The notes beneath the pieces were generated by a model. It was not told the DNA's origin and made no database searches. It saw only the letters and a program-made list of their open reading frames with translations. Both the position numbers and the translations under genes were made by a program. A stretch of 64,000 nucleotides of DNA from Mesorhizobium sp. M1D.F.Ca.ET.043.01.1.1 (GTDB lineage Bacteria > Pseudomonadota > Alphaproteobacteria > Rhizobiales > Rhizobiaceae). How positions within the stretch are numbered: the stretch's first letter is position 1; each line of letters begins with the position of its first letter. The stretch is taken from positions 3,720,001 to 3,784,000 of the forward strand of contig NZ_CP034444.1 in NCBI RefSeq assembly GCF_003952385.1, in the 5' to 3' direction. Positions 47,687-56,965 of this stretch are shown one piece after another.

Positions 47687-50033
47687 GGGCCTGTTCGCTG
47701 CTCAGCGTTATCGTGCTGGCGCGGTCGTCTTCGGCCGAGATTGCTAAGGCGCTGAGCAGAATGCGCTTTTCGACGGCGAGTCTGATCGAGGCCTCCATGA
47801 CCGATGCCGCCAGCGTGGGGTTGTCCTTCAGATCCGCCAGGCTGCCATCGACGTCGAACCGGCCCTGGTGGAGCTTTGCCGCCTGCGCCTTGACATATGG
47901 CGCCGACTTGAAGCCCGGCCTCTGCTCCAAGAGCCGCTGCAATTCGGTGGTTTTTTGCATGAACACCCGCGCACCGGTATCGGACTTGTAGGCGTCAGTG
48001 CCGACCTTGATGCCGACGCTCAACAGATTGATGGCGCTTTCATGCAGCTTGACTTCCGACTGCTCATGAGCCGGCTCGCTATTGAGCTGCAGGTTCCAGT
48101 CCTGGAGCTCGGCCACTAACAACGCGGCCAGTTCGCAGGCCACCGGATGCCTGGCGGCCTTGCTGTCTTCCCTCGCCCTGGCGATGAGCTCATGGAGGGC
48201 CTGGCCATCCGGCCGATCTTCCTGCAACAGTGCGCGGATGTCGGCCTTGAGCTCATTATGAATGCCCTCGTAGGTGCCGAAGATGGCACGCTCGGCAAAC
48301 CAGCGTTGCGCCTCCAGCGGCTGCGCCAGCACGTTGCGCTGCAGGCAGCTGTAGGTCTCCAGCACCAGCCCGGTGGCCGACAGGATCTGCTTGGACCGGG
48401 TGAACTGGTAGCCGCTTTTCTCAATGGCCGGCGTGTGCGACTTCGGCGGCTTCATCGAGGCGATGCCGCGCGCCTGCAGCTGCGCGTCGAACTGGCGCAC
48501 ATGCTCGTAAAGGCGAGGCTGGTCGCCAATGATGACGACGGTGTCGCCATCAAAATCGCCGTCGAGCATTTTTTGTTCGACGCTTGGAACCGCAACCAAA
48601 GAGCCGGGCGCGAACACCTCCGTCGCCTGCAGGATGCCGACGCACTCGAGCGCGGTGTCGGCCTTGACCCGGTCCTTTTCCTCCAGCCAGTACGAATGGC
48701 ACTTTACGTCCTCGGCAGACATCACGACCCCGCGCTCGGCGAAGTCCGCCGGCCACATTTCGTCGGGCACAACGATCAAGATGCCTTTGGCAAAGAAGGT
48801 CGGATCGTCGGCGGCAAGCCCAGCCCCCGACCTGTGCGCGAAGTTGAAGCTATATTGGAAGGCCACGCACCGATCCAGGAACGCCGCGGTCCGGTCGCCA
48901 TCGCGCGCCGACCTGACCCGGTCGGCGGCGAACGGGCGCAGGTTGGGCTTGTCATAGGGGGAGCGTCCGACAAGCACGCCAGCGTCACGGGTCAAGGTCT
49001 TGCTCTTGCCCGTCGGCACATGCAGGCATTCGTCGCTGGACGGCACGGCGATAGCGCTCGAACCCTCGATATGCCCGCCCGTGACCGTCCGGAACAGCTC
49101 CTCGGCGGTGAGGCTTTGATGGGTTTCGAGCCAAGCCTGAGCCTTCTCGCGGGTCTCCTGTGCTACCTCGACGCTACGCGGATAATGTTGCAGCGCCGAG
49201 GGCGGTACCGCCGATTGCCTTTTATCGGCATAGGCAGGCATCCGCTCGGGAGCGTCGTGGCGAGCCCGGGCAATGGACGGCATGCGCTCGGCCAGTGAGG
49301 CCCTAATGAAGCCGCAGCCGTCATGCGGCCGCAAGGCGATCTCGCCGTCTCGCCCCTCGAACCGGAAGGGATGCACTGCGCCTGCGGGATGGTCGGGCAG
49401 AAGGGACAGCTTGAAGCACCCTTCCAGCGCATAATCATGGGGGCCAATGTCGGGGATGCCCGGCGGCGCGGCAAATCCGCGGCGCTGGGTATAGTAATAG
49501 GCTTCCTTGAACGGCGCCCAGGCCCGCGACAGCTGCTCAAAGGCCGTACCCGGAGCCGTCTCGGCATAGGGGATCGCCAAAAGCTTGCCGCTTGGGGCCT
49601 CTGCGGCCGTGAAAGGCAGGTGAGAGGCAAGCTGGTTCAGGCTCTTTTGCGGCGGCTTCAGTTTGCTGCCGCCGAACAGGTCCATGCGGTAGGGCACGCC
49701 CTCCACGGTGAACGTGCGTGTCAGCATGGCTCCAGTCGGAGTTCCCTTTAGCTGCACCGCCACCACCTTCACCGCGCCCGAGGTCAAGCGGTGGAAAATG
49801 GAATAGCGCAACTCGGCTTCGCTGGCCAGCGGCCGGCCTTGCATGTCGACCACCGGCAGCCGCATCAGTCCGGCATCGCCTTGCGGCGGTCTCGGCTCGT
49901 GGTCCATGGCCTGAAGGACCCGATGGACATCGAAGCTGGAGGCTGCATGCTGGGCCTGGATCATCGATGCGTTCTGCGCCATGAAGGTGTCGAGCGCTTC
50001 GAGCGGCTCCTTCGCCTCGATCTCGGCGATCAC
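47562..50033 (-). CDS. RNA-dependent RNA polymerase-like / two-barrel polymerase-like protein (N-terminal part of a frameshifted gene)
   Basis: An 823-codon frame from a GTG at 50033. Three signatures occur in the order of eukaryotic-type RdRps: DGCGFIRASLAERM (residues 238-251; RdRps have DGxGxIS..LA), GVLVGRSPYDKPNLRPF (352-368; RdRps have V.RNPCLHPGDVR), and MLDGDFDGDTVVII (489-502), where D493-F-D495-G-D497 fits the metal-binding DbDGD. Residues 600-800 are mostly helical. From about residue 801 (after AITK) the frame is shifted; deleting one T in 47626-47630 joins it to the kinase-like segment, giving about 1,260 codons. No signal or membrane segment. The spacing between the second and third motifs is longer than in known RdRps, so the assignment needs structure-level support. 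The N-terminus may also be incomplete. Confidence 0.6.
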   Translation of the reverse strand: MIAEIEAKEPLEALDTFMAQNASMIQAQHAASSFDVHRVLQAMDHEPRPPQGDAGLMRLPVVDMQGRPLASEAELRYSIFHRLTSGAVKVVAVQLKGTPTGAMLTRTFTVEGVPYRMDLFGGSKLKPPQKSLNQLASHLPFTAAEAPSGKLLAIPYAETAPGTAFEQLSRAWAPFKEAYYYTQRRGFAAPPGIPDIGPHDYALEGCFKLSLLPDHPAGAVHPFRFEGRDGEIALRPHDGCGFIRASLAERMPSIARARHDAPERMPAYADKRQSAVPPSALQHYPRSVEVAQETREKAQAWLETHQSLTAEELFRTVTGGHIEGSSAIAVPSSDECLHVPTGKSKTLTRDAGVLVGRSPYDKPNLRPFAADRVRSARDGDRTAAFLDRCVAFQYSFNFAHRSGAGLAADDPTFFAKGILIVVPDEMWPADFAERGVVMSAEDVKCHSYWLEEKDRVKADTALECVGILQATEVFAPGSLVAVPSVEQKMLDGDFDGDTVVIIGDQPRLYEHVRQFDAQLQARGIASMKPPKSHTPAIEKSGYQFTRSKQILSATGLVLETYSCLQRNVLAQPLEAQRWFAERAIFGTYEGIHNELKADIRALLQEDRPDGQALHELIARAREDSKAARHPVACELAALLVAELQDWNLQLNSEPAHEQSEVKLHESAINLLSVGIKVGTDAYKSDTGARVFMQKTTELQRLLEQRPGFKSAPYVKAQAAKLHQGRFDVDGSLADLKDNPTLAASVMEASIRLAVEKRILLSALAISAEDDRASTITLSSEQALERARLEAAPAEAQESAITKNCACGCRAFAAGRHRGEGAAS

Positions 50034-50455
50034 GCTCGAGTTCGCGCACCGCCTCGGCGCGCGCCGCGGCGCTCCTTCCTCGGCTGATGAACACTGCCGA
50101 TCATAGATTCGACTGCCAGCCTCAAAGCCCCATCGTCGTGCATAATATGGGCTGGCCTCGCTACATTCGAAGGGGATCGAAGGCCGATCCCACGGTGCGG
50201 TGAAAGAAGCTGCAAGCGGCTTCCAAGACTAGGTGCGAGCACCTCGATCTCATTGTAGGCCCGTCATCGGATCATATGGAAATCGGTGAGCTTCATCCGC
50301 CGGCCTTTTACAACGTGGTTTGGTCGATCCTCTAGGGGATTACGCAGTCTTAAGCCAGCATTAATACCTTAGACGCGACACTAGGAATACTTTTACTATT
50401 CGCTAAAGCTCGATGCTATTTGACGAGGACTGGTCTTGCGTTTGCAGTTTTCTAG
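50034..50455. other. Gap between the polymerase-like gene and the GGDEF-EAL gene
   Basis: No gene recognised. The left part (50034-50240) has high GC and short open frames that do not extend the polymerase-like protein convincingly. The right part (50320-50450) is AT-rich and probably contains the promoter of the GGDEF-EAL gene. No SKWP-type repeat coding was seen. Confidence 0.4.
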
Positions 50456-53038
50456 ATGAGAGGGCTAAAGGACATTAGCGTCGGGACCAAGCTCTCGTTG
50501 GGCTTTGGGCTGGCGCTGCTGTGCGTCGTGGCCGTGGGAGTATTTGGGGTCGCGCAACTGCGATCACTCAACAAGGTCACGAGCGAGATCACCAGCGTTT
50601 GGTTGCCCCAGGTCCAGATCGTCGGCGAGATGAAGCGCAACCTCGCGGAACACCAGCTCTATGCGACGTTGCGCGTGCGCACTGCCGAGGCTGCGCAGAT
50701 AGCCGGCATTGAGAAGGAGATGGCGAGGGAAAGCGACGAAATACTGCAAGGTCGGCGCGCCTATCGCCGGAGTGCCGGATCGCTGGCCGAGCAGCAGCTG
50801 TTCGACCAGTTCGTCAACCTATGGACGGCCTACGAAGATTCCCTGACATCGATTTTCCCGCTCCTCGAAACAGGAGGGCGAACAATGGCTGTCAAGGAGT
50901 TCGAGACGGTATCGCTCCCGACCGTTGCCGCCGCCACGCAGCGATTGGACGACCTGCTGGCCCTCACCAACGAGCGCAGCACGGCCGCGGCGGTGATGGC
51001 GGACAGGACCTACACCGTTGCGCAAAGATTGACTTGGCTGGCAGTTCTTTTTGCCGCCGGGTGTCTTGGTGGGCTTGTCGCCTGGATACGCCACAATGTC
51101 AGCAAGCCGATCCTCGCCGTGACCGAGGCGATGCGTTGCTTGGCGCAGGGCGAGCGCCGTTCGAGTCTCATTGCGCTGAAAAGGGATCGGCAGGACGAGG
51201 TTGGAGTGCTGTTCTCGGCCTTTGCCGGCTACCGGGCCAGCCTGGAGCGCAGCGATGCCTTGGCCCGAGAAGCCGAGCTGGAGCGGCAGCAATTGGCCGC
51301 GGCCGCCGCCAATATGCCCGTAGGGCTTTGCATGTTCGATGCGGAGAGGCGGCTGGTTCTGTGCAACCAAAGCTACGCCGATCTCTACCATGTGCCGGAG
51401 CCCCTGACTCGTCCCGGCACGCCGTGGATCGATTTGATGCGGTTCCGGATCGCGGCGGGCCTCTATGCCGGCCATGACCCGGAAAAGTATGTGCAGCAGC
51501 TGACGGAGACCATCGATCGCGCAGAGCGGACGGTGAGCCTGGTGGAACTCAGGGACGGACGCACCATCGACCTCATCCATCAGCCACTGCCGGGCGGCGG
51601 GTGGCTTGCCACTCACCATGACGTGACCGACTTGCGGCGGAGCGAAGCCAAGATTTCATACATGGCGCGCCACGACGGACTTACCGAGCTTCCAAATCGC
51701 ATATTGTTCCGCGAACGCGCCGAGGAGGCTTTGGTCGAGATGCGGCGTGATGGTAGCAAGATTGCTTTCCACTGCCTCGATCTCGATCATTTCAAGATGG
51801 TCAACGACACGCTGGGGCACCCGGTTGGCGACGCCTTGCTGAAGGAGGTCGCCGCCAGACTGAAACAGGTGGCCCGTGAAGGCGACACCGTGGCAAGGCT
51901 CGGCGGCGATGAGTTCGTGATCATTCAAACCGCGGTTGATCAGCCGGTCGAGGCGACAGCTCTTGCCCAACGGGTCATTGATGGGCTGAGCGCACCTTAT
52001 GTCGTCGATGGCCACGGGGTTATGATCAGCGCCAGCATCGGCATCTCGATCGCGCCGGACGATGGCATTGACGCCGACCAACTTCTCAAGACCGGCGACA
52101 TGGCGCTCTACCGGGCGAAGGCGGAAGGCCGCGGAACCTACAGGTTCTTCGAACCGGAAATGGATGCGCGCATGCAGGCGCGGCGGTTTCTCGAACTCGA
52201 CCTGCGCGAAGCGGTGGTGCGGCAGCAGTTCGAAATCTACTACCAACCGCTCCTCAATCTCGACCGCGGCGAGGTCAGCTGCTTCGAGGCGCTGCTGCGC
52301 TGGCATCACCCGACGCGCGGCATCGTATCCCCGGGAGAATTCATCCCGCTGGCCGAGGACATCGGCCTCATCGTCCCGATCGGTGAATGGGTTATCAAGC
52401 AAGCCTGTCTCGACGCGGCAAGCTGGCCCGGTAGCATCAAGGTCGCCGTCAATCTGTGCCCGGCGCAATTTCGCAACGCGCGCTTGCTCTCCACCATCGT
52501 CGAGGCATTGGATATCTCGGGACTGCCCCCCAGCCGGCTTGAGCTTGAGATCACCGAGACAGTGCTGCTGGCCAACAGCCAGGCGACTCTCTCGATGCTG
52601 CAACATATCCACATGCTCGGCGTTCATATCGCGATGGACGACTTCGGAACCGGATATTCGAGCTTGAGCTATCTGCGCTCGTTCCCATTCGACAAGATCA
52701 AGATCGATCAATCCTTCATCACGGACGCCGGAGATATCGACAGTTCCGTCGCCATCATTCGAGCGGTCACGAGCCTCGGCAACAGCCTCGGGATGCAGAC
52801 CACCGCCGAGGGCGTCGAGACCGTGGAGCAGCTGGAACGGGTCCGAAGAGAAGGCTGCACCGAGGCGCAGGGCTTCCTGCTCAGCCGCCCGCTGCCCGCG
52901 CGGGACATCCCCGCGATGCTGGAGCGGACCCGCGCCGTGGTGGCGGGCGAGATCATTGAGACCGAACCCGAAACGTCAGGCGAGCGAGACACGGACAAGC
53001 CGGGCAGGCGTCGCAGTAGGGCGTCTGTCCCCGCCTAA
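50456..53038 (+). CDS. Membrane sensor with HAMP, PAS, GGDEF and EAL domains (cyclic-di-GMP turnover)
   Basis: An 860-residue protein. Two membrane segments (about 14-34 and 189-208) flank a four-helix periplasmic sensor. A HAMP (RHNVSKPILAVTEAM), a PAS-like region (ANMPVGLCMFDAERRLVLCN) and GGDEF (483-487 in RLGGDEFVII) with an intact I-site REGD five residues before it follow. The EAL domain has EALLRW at 611-616, LELEITETVLL, MDDFGTGYSSLSYL and TTAEGVET. Both diguanylate cyclase and phosphodiesterase motifs look complete. The ribosome site is weak. It may link an unknown signal to motility or biofilm. Confidence 0.9.
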   Translation: MRGLKDISVGTKLSLGFGLALLCVVAVGVFGVAQLRSLNKVTSEITSVWLPQVQIVGEMKRNLAEHQLYATLRVRTAEAAQIAGIEKEMARESDEILQGRRAYRRSAGSLAEQQLFDQFVNLWTAYEDSLTSIFPLLETGGRTMAVKEFETVSLPTVAAATQRLDDLLALTNERSTAAAVMADRTYTVAQRLTWLAVLFAAGCLGGLVAWIRHNVSKPILAVTEAMRCLAQGERRSSLIALKRDRQDEVGVLFSAFAGYRASLERSDALAREAELERQQLAAAAANMPVGLCMFDAERRLVLCNQSYADLYHVPEPLTRPGTPWIDLMRFRIAAGLYAGHDPEKYVQQLTETIDRAERTVSLVELRDGRTIDLIHQPLPGGGWLATHHDVTDLRRSEAKISYMARHDGLTELPNRILFRERAEEALVEMRRDGSKIAFHCLDLDHFKMVNDTLGHPVGDALLKEVAARLKQVAREGDTVARLGGDEFVIIQTAVDQPVEATALAQRVIDGLSAPYVVDGHGVMISASIGISIAPDDGIDADQLLKTGDMALYRAKAEGRGTYRFFEPEMDARMQARRFLELDLREAVVRQQFEIYYQPLLNLDRGEVSCFEALLRWHHPTRGIVSPGEFIPLAEDIGLIVPIGEWVIKQACLDAASWPGSIKVAVNLCPAQFRNARLLSTIVEALDISGLPPSRLELEITETVLLANSQATLSMLQHIHMLGVHIAMDDFGTGYSSLSYLRSFPFDKIKIDQSFITDAGDIDSSVAIIRAVTSLGNSLGMQTTAEGVETVEQLERVRREGCTEAQGFLLSRPLPARDIPAMLERTRAVVAGEIIETEPETSGERDTDKPGRRRSRASVPA

Positions 53039-53352
53039 CCGGGATGCAAGCGAAAAACAGTGCCAACGAACATGAGTTTGCCGGCCTAGTTCAGGCCGCC
53101 ACTCGGATCATGTCGATAGCGGGTGTGTAGGTCGGCGCGGCTCGAAATTAGGTGTGCTGAGCGCCGGTCAAAGTGGGATTAGCTTGTCATATCGATTATG
53201 GGATCCAGGTTGAACCCGACTTGCAGGACTCTGCTCGTAACCGAGCAGATCAACCTCACATTCGGTCGCTGCTCTTCACGGCTGCACCAACATCCCGCCT
53301 ACGGCCGCTGGGCTCGGGCGACGAGACCATTCTGAGTGAGCGGCGTTTTATA

Positions 53353-53866
53353 TACCCGTTCGGTCGTCAGTACCTTGCGTTCACGACAGATACGCCGGCG
53401 ATCCTCCTGCTCCGGTGTTGGCTCTTTGACCATTGCACATATGCGCGGTTCGCCTCGCTTGAAGGCAAGGAGAGACGAGCGTTTCACCATCGATCTTATC
53501 GGTTTTGGCTCGGCGACTGCGACGAGACACTGCGATAGAAGCGGGATCAACGACGTAGCTCTCGATCCCCGCCTTGCTCAGAACCCGATGGATCCAGGAG
53601 CCATCGAGCCCGGCTTCCTGGATAGCGACGACGGGGAAGTCTGGCCCCATGCGTGCTCTTGCCTTCTCTCGCACGCTATCGAAGCGACGGAACAAGGCGG
53701 ATAAATCACCACTGGGGACACTGTGTTTCGACAACTTCTCGCCGCCACCTGGCGACAACGACGAGATCAGCCAGGTTGAACGGCTGAGCTCCAGCGATAC
53801 GAAGATTGCGCCCAGACCAGTCCGGATAGCAGTCAGAGTTTCGGATCGGTCGGCCACTACATGCAT
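53353..53866 (-). pseudogene. IS110-family transposase, frameshifted and truncated
   Basis: The N-terminal DEDD domain is recognisable from MHVVADRSETLTAIRTGLGA (start 53866) through FVSLELSRSTWLISSLSPGG, VVAIQEAGLDGSWIHRVLSK and RAKTDKIDGETL. After DGETL the frame shifts (near 53470) and continues as LAFKRGEPRICAMVKEPTPE QEDRRRICRERKVLTTERV, after which homology stops. The serine-containing C-terminal half is absent. A dead insertion-sequence fragment; the 250 bp to its left hold nothing recognised. Confidence 0.8.
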
Positions 53867-53988
53867 GGTGTTCCTCCGCGGGGTGTTTGTTAGCAGCGTC
53901 ACTCTGCCAGAGCACGCGCCGCTATCCATCCGTCGCCATGGGATCTGGTGATTGTTCATGTCGCCGATTCCCGCGAAGGAACGCCACC

Positions 53989-54383
53989 ATGACCAAGATT
54001 GAAAGTAAGACCGCCAGCGCTGCCGTCAAAGACATTCTGCTTTCAGACCCGGACGGACTTCACGAAATGATCCGTGCGGTGATGCAGGAGGTGCTCGAGG
54101 CCGAGATGGACGACGGTGGAGGAGACCATCGAGCGCACGCTGACCTTCTTTTGCCTGCCGCGCCAGCATCACAAGCATCTCAAGAGCACCAACATGCTTG
54201 AACGGCTCAATGAGGAAATCCGCCGGCGCACCTATGTCGTGCGCATCTTCCCCAACGCCGAAAGCTGCCTGCGCCTCGTCAGGGCGCCGGCTGTCGAAAC
54301 CAACGAAAACTGGATGGAGGCCCTACATCAACATTGACGACCTGCGCGAGCACAAGAAGCTCGCTCTACGCCAAGCCGCATGA
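53989..54383 (+). pseudogene. IS256 (Mutator)-family transposase with a large internal deletion
   Basis: The first 40 codons (MTKIESKTASAAVKDILLSD, MIRAVMQEVLEAEMDD) are an IS256 N-terminus, then the sequence jumps into the C-terminal part (ETIERTLTFFCLPRQHHKHL, TNMLERLNEEIRRRTYVVRI, FPNAESCLRL), with the remaining end (DDLREHKKLALRQAA) in another frame. About 280 central codons including the DDE residues are missing. It cannot transpose. Confidence 0.82.
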
Positions 54384-54681
54384 CCAGCATCGTGGCCGCC
54401 CCATTTTGCAGAACTTGACGCACACAACCGCCACTTCGAGTTTACCGACCGCACCGAGTCATCCACGCAAAGACCTGCGCAGCGTCAGCTTCAGAGCTTG
54501 GTCCCACCGGCTGAACGCCAAAAAAGCGGATCTTGGCCATCGGAAGCGCCCTCAACCGACTGAGAGGTTTCGGCTTATGCGATGCGACTGGCAGTCCTGC
54601 GCTCCGGGGACAAGGCCGTGGCGGCAGAAGATCCCCTGGACATCAGGCGATGTCCGGAAGGCAGCATCGTAGTAACGGTTT
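54384..54681. other. Probable IS256 downstream flank, no gene
   Basis: The first 40 bases after the transposase remnant (TTTTGCAGAACTTGACGCAC) look like an IS256-type end, but its partner was not located. The rest up to the kinase gene has no recognisable feature. Confidence 0.35.
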
Positions 54682-55449
54682 TTACGCCGCTCGCGGCACG
54701 CGCGAGGTGAACGTCGCCCGGGTGACCGACACGCTGGTGCCGTCAATATCGCTGATAATCTCCACCCTGGCCTCCAGTTGTTTCACCAGTGCTTCGACGA
54801 TGGCTGTTCCAAGTCCGGTAGCCGGTACGTCGTTGGCGATCTTGCCGACGCCATTGTCCGAAACCGTCAGTTTCCAGTCACTGCCCGCGGTCTCGTAGCT
54901 CACCTGGATGCGAGCGCCGGTTCTCTTCTTGGGGAAAGCATATTTGATGGCGTTGAGCACGAGTTCGGTGACAATTAGTCCCAGACTGACTGCCCTTTGC
55001 GAATCTATCCTGCCGCCTTCGGCCATTACGGTGACCGTGATCGGCTGGGCTTCGCCGACCATCGACGAGGCGAGGCTGCTGCACAATTTCGGTAGGTAAG
55101 AGCCGACATCGATCTCGTCGACGCCGGCGGAGGTGTGGAGATGGCGTTGCACCTCGGCCACGGACAGAACGCGCTGATGGGCGTCCTTGAGATGCTGGCG
55201 CGTCTCTTCCGACGTCACCGAGCGTGCCTTCAGCAACAGGATCGAGGCAATGATCTGCAGGCTGTTGGCAACCCGATGCTCCATCTCGCGCAGCAGGACG
55301 TCTTTCTGCCGAAGCAGGTCTTCGGTGCGACCGAGCAGTTCTTCCTTCTCCCGCTCGATGATACGACGGGCCGTTATGTCATTGAAGGCGAGAAGGATGG
55401 TGATGGCCGAACTATGGTCGTAAAGCACCTTGCGGGCATTGAGCAGCAT
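54682..55449 (-). CDS. Histidine kinase of the HisKA_2/HWE type, 5'-truncated
   Basis: A 255-residue kinase core. The PAS remnant TMLLNARKVLYDHSSAITIL LAFNDIT leads into the phosphoacceptor helix LLREMEHRVANSLQIIASIL (His in EHRVAN), then the ATPase N-box VTELVLNAIKYAF, DNGVG and the G-box. Relatives carry N-terminal sensory or CheB/CheR-PAS domains; here the frame opens only about 20 codons before 55449 (GTRIGRRTMLL) and runs into the hsp20 stop, so the sensory part is missing. No partner response regulator is adjacent. Confidence 0.75.
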   Translation of the reverse strand: MLLNARKVLYDHSSAITILLAFNDITARRIIEREKEELLGRTEDLLRQKDVLLREMEHRVANSLQIIASILLLKARSVTSEETRQHLKDAHQRVLSVAEVQRHLHTSAGVDEIDVGSYLPKLCSSLASSMVGEAQPITVTVMAEGGRIDSQRAVSLGLIVTELVLNAIKYAFPKKRTGARIQVSYETAGSDWKLTVSDNGVGKIANDVPATGLGTAIVEALVKQLEARVEIISDIDGTSVSVTRATFTSRVPRAA

Positions 55450-55493
55450 GGTGCGACGGCCGATCCGCGTTCCTGAGCCATGCTTGCCTCCCT

Positions 55494-55928
55494 CTATCCC
55501 TTGATCTGGATCTTCTTCGGCCGATCCGCCTCCGGCCGGTGCAACTCGACTTCGAGCAGCCCGTTGGCGAAACGCGCCTCGACCCGTTCCGGGTCGACGC
55601 GGAATGGCAATTGCACTGTCCGGGAGAAGGTCCCATAGGCGCGCTCACGGCGGTGCCAGACGGATTTCTCGTCCTCCGTTCGAGGCTCGCGCGTTCCCTT
55701 CAATGTCAGAATGTTCTCGCGCACCGTGAGGCCGATTTCGTCAGGTGATATCCCCGGCAGTTCCGCGGCCACCGCCACGCTGTCCTCGCCAGTCCAAAGA
55801 TTGATCGGCGGAAACTCCTGAGCGGCGCTGGCGGTCAGCCCGGCCAAACGCTGGTTTACTTCCTGTTGCATGCGCCGCATTTCCACAAACGGATCGAACC
55901 CGATGCGGCCGAAATCCGACAAAAGCAT
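55494..55928 (-). CDS. Hsp20 family small heat-shock protein
   Basis: A 144-residue ATP-independent chaperone with the alpha-crystallin domain from PPINLWTGEDSVAVAAELPG through GISPDEIGLTVRENILTLKG, FSRTVQLPFRVDPERVEARF and NGLLEVELHRPEADRPKKI, and an IxI-like end IQIKG. The start at 55928 (MLLSDFGRIGFDPFVEM) has AGGAGG six bases upstream; an ATG at 55934 would touch that site. Its position on the island next to a truncated kinase suggests acquisition. Confidence 0.88.
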   Translation of the reverse strand: MLLSDFGRIGFDPFVEMRRMQQEVNQRLAGLTASAAQEFPPINLWTGEDSVAVAAELPGISPDEIGLTVRENILTLKGTREPRTEDEKSVWHRRERAYGTFSRTVQLPFRVDPERVEARFANGLLEVELHRPEADRPKKIQIKG

Positions 55929-56688
55929 GTACATCCTCCTATGATTCACGACCTTGCATGATTGCCACGCGCGACACGTGCGTGCGCACCGGAAGCGGAA
56001 TCGATCGATGGCAACAGGAGGGGCGATCAGCACAGAGACCGAGCGGCCCGATCGCGCAACCTCGCAGAATGCGAGAAAGAGGGGTTCGGGCAGACGCCGG
56101 AACACATCCTCCTTGCGAAGCGACATGAACCGAACTCGATCCACCGTAGGGCCGGACCGTCATTCCCGTGCCAGGACCCGATAGCGGCATCCGGCTTTAT
56201 CATTAGGTGGCCCCAAATGGCCTTTCACGAGGTGATCTTTGACATTCCACCAGTCACCTCTTCGGCAACAGCGGGGTCCCTTCGAATCCGTAGCCACGTT
56301 GCCTCTAGTCGCTGATTTGGCTTCCCTTTGCGCAACTGTCGGGATCGACGAAGCGTCCCGAATTGCACCGCGGTTCGATCAACTGATCGCAGGCGACGCG
56401 CCGCATCGTCATGGTAGCTGACGAATGAATCGGCATGACACGTCGCAGTGACCGAGACATCAAGCCAGCACCTATGTCGGCTTGCCGCAAGTCAAAAGAA
56501 TCCAGCCCTGCGTGCCGCGTTCGCTGACCTTCGCCAGTGACGCCATTTGCATTTCGGCCGGACAGATGGGCACAGACATGTGCAATTCCCGCATCGCCCA
56601 TTATTGGAACTCACAAGGCGGCGTTCTTTCCGTCTTGGCGAGCAGCGGGCCAACGCGTTACCGGCGGTGATCTTCCTGCAGCTTTAAA
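55929..56688. other. 760-bp stretch without a recognisable gene
   Basis: Several short frames occur on both strands, but none has family-like sequence or a good ribosome site. No repeat or RNA gene was seen. It is probably decayed DNA. Confidence 0.4.
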
Positions 56689-56965
56689 TCAGTCGCCACC
56701 AACGACGAAATCAGATTTGGCCAGCACGCCGGCAATCCTGGCAAATCCCACAATGCTTGCCGCGCCTGCTCGGGTGTCATCTGTCCGGCGATCGCTGCGT
56801 TGCTGCTTCTCACCGCGCAACTGAATACCGGTCCCCGACGCGCTTTTGGCCACTGATTCAGGAATACGAGCGCTTCGCGCACTGTGTTGATGTCGTGACG
56901 ACGTCGTTGGTCTTAACCTGGACCGGCGATAGGAAAGCCAGACCGGTTATTCTTACCTCCCTGCG
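56689..56965 (-). pseudogene. DUF982 protein, frameshifted remnant
   Basis: Three frames together give a DUF982-like protein: LAFLSPVQVKTND, then TVREALVFLNQWPKARRGPV FSCAVRSSNAAIAGQMTPEQ ARQAL, then VGFARIAGVLAKSDFVVGGD and a stop at 56689. Two frame changes (near 56900 and 56755) break it. DUF982 proteins are small, abundant in rhizobia and of unknown function. Confidence 0.65.

Noticed and set aside
48147..49298. A 383-codon plus-strand frame opposite the polymerase-like gene
   Set aside because: Rich in Arg, Gly, Ala and His with no domain; the minus strand carries ordered motifs and natural composition.
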